Below are positions 61,405-64,000 of a stretch of DNA of 64,000 bases, piece after piece. Origin of the DNA: Paenibacillus_L residui (lineage in GTDB: Bacteria; Bacillota; Bacilli; Paenibacillales; NBRC-103111). The position numbers and the translations under genes were made by a program. The notes below the pieces were generated by a model. It searched no databases and was not told the DNA's origin. It saw only the letters and a program-made list of their open reading frames with translations. The DNA is taken from assembly GCF_042677205.1 (NCBI RefSeq), contig NZ_JBHTIU010000022.1, positions 22,122 through 86,121 of the forward strand, given 5' to 3'. Every line of letters starts with the position of its first letter. Position 1 is the first letter of the stretch.

Positions 61405-62499
61405 CTACCATTGGAACGCCAGTACCGTTTTTTTCCACCCGCGATGCTCTGCAGCATCGTTCATGGCCTCTATATAATCTTCCAGCTTGCTTATTCTGGT
61501 CCATTCTTCCGGCAATATTTGCCGTAAAGTTTGCTGGTAGGAAGGATCCTTCATTGCCTCCAGCACCTGATAATAGTCGGGGGCATAGCTGCGGCTGCTG
61601 CCTATCAGAGTCAAGCCTTTCTCCAGCACATCCCTCGTGTTGATAGGGACGCGTTCCTCCGTAACTCCCATCAGAATCAGAATTCCGCCCGGATTAAGAA
61701 TATCTATCGCCTGATTAACGGCGCTTTCACTGAATCTTCCGCCCGTACATTCCACCGCAATGTCCACCGTTTCCGCCGCAGCGAAATCATACTCTTGAAC
61801 CATGGCGCAATCGGCAAAATGAAACTTATCGATTTTGTTCGGATCTGCCCCAAAGACCTTAAGCCGATCTTTATCCAGTCCAAACAAATGATGAATCATC
61901 GAGGCCGTCAAGTATCCGACGGGACCGTCTCCAAATACGGCTGCGCGTGCCCGGCCCCATCTGTCCCGAACCCGTTGGAGGGCTTGGTAAGATACGGAGC
62001 ACAGCTCCGACAATACGGCAATTTCGTCCGGCAGGTCCGATGGAATCGGTATGGCGCAGGAAGCTGGAATGACCAGGCGGTTTTGGGCTATCCCGTCTAT
62101 ACCGCTCCCCAGAAAATAACCCCGAGAGCAGTAATTTCCTCCCGGCCCATCCTTGCACACCGGACAGCATTCTTCAGGAGTTATGCCGTCCTGCATATAC
62201 CCCGGTATGTTAGGGACGATGACAACCCGTTCTCCTGTTTGTAATTCCGGGACTGTGCTGTGCACCACCCGCCCCACTCCTTCATGAAGAAGAGCCATGG
62301 GCAGCTTCTTCGCCAGCGCTTCGGGACGTCTCTGTCCGGTATAGTAGCGTAAGTCGGCGTGACAAATGCTGGCCAAGGTCGGCTCAATGACTACATGTCC
62401 TTCGGGAATTGGCGTTTCCAGGAAGGTTTCCTCCATATGTCCGGGCCGAATCAATCTGTATGCGCGCGAGCAAACCTCATCCTTGTTTTCGGTTATCAA
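61405..62499 (-). CDS. TarJ-like polyol-phosphate dehydrogenase, zinc-containing alcohol dehydrogenase family
   Basis: A 364-residue medium-chain dehydrogenase whose sequence tracks TarJ, the ribulose-5-phosphate reductase of ribitol teichoic acid synthesis: SICHADLRYYTGQRRPE, LHEGVGRVV and VPINTRDVLEKGLTLIGSSRS. Zinc ligands are likely Cys46, His72 and Glu73. I choose the TTG at 62499 because AAAGGAGGTGA is five bases upstream; the longer frame to 62586 lacks a site. No TarI cytidylyltransferase partner is present, and the neighbours are a DeoR regulator and an isomerase, so a catabolic role with pentitol phosphates is possible. Confidence 0.87.
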   Translation of the reverse strand: MITENKDEVCSRAYRLIRPGHMEETFLETPIPEGHVVIEPTLASICHADLRYYTGQRRPEALAKKLPMALLHEGVGRVVHSTVPELQTGERVVIVPNIPGYMQDGITPEECCPVCKDGPGGNYCSRGYFLGSGIDGIAQNRLVIPASCAIPIPSDLPDEIAVLSELCSVSYQALQRVRDRWGRARAAVFGDGPVGYLTASMIHHLFGLDKDRLKVFGADPNKIDKFHFADCAMVQEYDFAAAETVDIAVECTGGRFSESAVNQAIDILNPGGILILMGVTEERVPINTRDVLEKGLTLIGSSRSYAPDYYQVLEAMKDPSYQQTLRQILPEEWTRISKLEDYIEAMNDAAEHRGWKKTVLAFQW

Positions 62500-62667
62500 A
62501 ACTATCACCTCCTTTCGAGGCAGAGGCGACCCGCCACATTCCAGAGCGGAAACGAATGCGTTCGGTTCAAGCCATAACATTGGCATGCCGGATATTTCCC
62601 CTATGGACTATCAACCAGCCGTCATTCGAAAGCTTTTGCCTAAGCAAACTAGCGATGCTTCAACCAT

Positions 62668-63429
62668 TTAAACCGCAATCACATGGACACCGATATCCTT
62701 GAACAGCTTGATATAAGATTCCGATGCTTCCTCTCCCGTTATAAATGTATGGATGGATTGAATGGGAGCCACTGTATGCAGTGATACTTTGCCGATCTTC
62801 GTATCATCCGCCACAACAATAATCTCTTGCGCGGCGGCAATCATTCCCTGCTTCGTCGGAACGAGCTGGGCCTCGGGATGAGTGAGCCCGTGCTTGGGAT
62901 GAATCGCTGGAGTACCGATGAAAGCCTTCTGCACATGCAACCCCTCCAGCACCCTATCCGTGAACATGCCGTTAAGCATAAAGCTGGATGGGTATAGCTC
63001 CCCCCCGGTCACAATTACCTTGATACCGGGCGCATCACGCAGCTCGGCTGCGACATTCATATCGTTGGTGACTACGGTAATGTTGGACCGGTCTTTAATA
63101 TTCTGGGCAATATGGATGGTGGTCGTACCCGAATCCAATATAATGTGATCTCCGTCCTCGATCAGTTCAGCCGCTTTCTGCCCGATGCGCATCTTCTGCT
63201 CCAGCTGATCGGAGGCCCGCTCGGAGAAGGAGGGCTCTTTATTGGCTCCCCTGTCCACAATGACTCCACCGTGAGTCCGCCGCAGCAGACCTTCCTGCTC
63301 GATTTCAGCCAGGTCCCGGCGGATCGTCGCCTCATGGACCTGAAATTCTTTGGCAAGCGTTGATACCGTCGCCACTCTCTTCTGCTTGACATACTCCACT
63401 ATTCGAAGCTTTCGTTCGGCCGCCAGCAT
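62668..63429 (-). CDS. DeoR/GlpR family transcriptional regulator
   Basis: A 253-residue sugar-responsive repressor. The helix-turn-helix TVSTLAKEFQVHEATIRRDLAEI is at about residues 18-42. The C-terminal ligand domain has ILDSGTTTIHIAQ and the later GGELYPSS and DDTKIG motifs that bind sugar phosphates. The start at 63429 follows AAGGGGGG; a longer frame reaches 63462. It opens the unit with the TarJ-like and isomerase genes and probably controls them. Confidence 0.9.
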   Translation of the reverse strand: MLAAERKLRIVEYVKQKRVATVSTLAKEFQVHEATIRRDLAEIEQEGLLRRTHGGVIVDRGANKEPSFSERASDQLEQKMRIGQKAAELIEDGDHIILDSGTTTIHIAQNIKDRSNITVVTNDMNVAAELRDAPGIKVIVTGGELYPSSFMLNGMFTDRVLEGLHVQKAFIGTPAIHPKHGLTHPEAQLVPTKQGMIAAAQEIIVVADDTKIGKVSLHTVAPIQSIHTFITGEEASESYIKLFKDIGVHVIAV

Positions 63430-64000
63430 CCTGATCCCCCCTTGATAAAATAATTCACTCATTTATTTATGTTCATTTGAATTAAATTTGTGCTTATATC
63501 CACTCGATAATAGATTATTCCAGTTCTATCCCTTTTGTCAACAGTATTCTTAACGATCCACAATATAAAATCGATATTCTTCCTATTCTTTTTCTTGTTA
63601 AAAATAGAGAGGGCTTTCTTTATAGGGGGAAAATAAGCTCGCTAAAGCGCATACATGAACAAAAGAGCAAATTTGTGCACAGTGTTTGCCAATTCTGGCG
63701 TTCTGGGATTCTGGCGCTTTTGGCGCTTTTGGCGCTTTTGGCGTTTCTGGCGCTTCTGGCGCTTCTTGTGCTCATTTTAGGAGTTGTAGCCATAAGCGGA
63801 AAGTCTCCGGCACTCCACTTGAAAATCGTTTGATGAAGGAATCTCCGAGGTTCTGCTCTTCTATTTCATAAAGAAAAGCAAAAGTGCAGGTCTTTCGGGG
63901 AAAAATCTGCGCGATGCCGGATTCTAGAGCGATTGCGGCTAGGCCCCCTAATTCCGGAGTCCGCACCATAAAAAAATAACCATGTATACAATTCCTCTCT
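63430..64000. other. Intergenic region at the right edge with repeats
   Basis: No intact gene seen. It holds the 9-bp repeat tract at 63694-63769 and a single word of the 225-bp family (AAAAGTGCAGGTCTTTC) at 63879-63900. Open frames crossing the tract encode Gly-Ala-Phe repeats and have no ribosome site. Confidence 0.5.
63694..63769. repeat. Tract of 9-bp TGGCGCTTT repeats
   Basis: About eight imperfect copies of TGGCGCTTT or TGGCGCTTC in a row. The period keeps any reading frame open. Confidence 0.75.

Noticed and set aside
63686..63871. Collagen- or Gly-Ala-Phe-repeat protein
   Set aside because: The frame is a product of the 9-bp DNA repeats, with no ribosome site and a random-looking continuation.

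Overview
The window looks like chromosome from a Paenibacillus-type Gram-positive bacterium. The reasons are strong AGGAGG-type ribosome sites with frequent TTG starts, LplB/LplC- and MalF/MalG-type sugar importers that lack their own ATPase, an AraC regulator with a membrane sensor half, DUF4127 and DUF4855 proteins, CcpA-type cre boxes, and many intergenic repeats. I saw no rRNA, tRNA, CRISPR array, transposase or prophage. Most genes are on the minus strand.

Layout. (1) 0-4.8 kb: a secreted nuclease/phosphatase-fold protein with a discoidin domain, a small hypothetical protein and a DUF2167 membrane protein. (2) 4.9-19.2 kb: a polysaccharide-utilisation locus on the minus strand, with an AraC regulator, two permeases, a binding lipoprotein, a heparinase II/III-type lyase, a Gfo/Idh oxidoreductase, two GH29 fucosidases and a GH88 unsaturated-uronyl hydrolase. 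A promoter with an embedded cre-like site lies just upstream of the first permease. (3) 19.2-21.1 kb: a gene-free island of three tandem repeat families. (4) 21.1-38.4 kb: a VanZ-like protein, then an exopolysaccharide operon read from a promoter near 38.37 kb. In transcription order it carries an EpsC/PglF-type dehydratase, a Wzz-like protein and tyrosine kinase, a flippase, an asparagine-synthase-like protein, two glycosyltransferases, a uronate 4-epimerase, a third glycosyltransferase, a UDP-sugar 6-dehydrogenase, PglC/PglD/PglE homologues (EpsL/M/N) and a polymerase. The four bacillosamine-type genes sit at the two ends of the operon. (5) 38.7-45.5 kb: small genes, a GGDEF/EAL protein, a ketosynthase missing one active-site His, and two copies of a conserved terminator-linked RNA. 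(6) 45.8-48.8 kb: an operon joining a branched-polyamine-synthase homologue, a GNAT acetyltransferase and an FkbH-like protein fused to an acyl carrier domain. (7) 48.8-49.9 kb: four copies of a short element with inverted ends around a probable structured RNA. (8) 49.9-58.3 kb: DUF4127, a GNAT protein, a small membrane protein, and a cre-marked sugar ABC operon ending in a DUF4855 protein. (9) 58.3-63.4 kb: a methyltransferase, a cytochrome P450, and a DeoR regulator with a TarJ-like dehydrogenase and a sugar isomerase.

The most notable items are the paired RNA at 39.5 and 44.5 kb, the polyamine-synthase/FkbH-ACP operon, the inverted-end elements around the 49.3 kb RNA, and the dispersed 225-bp repeat family.
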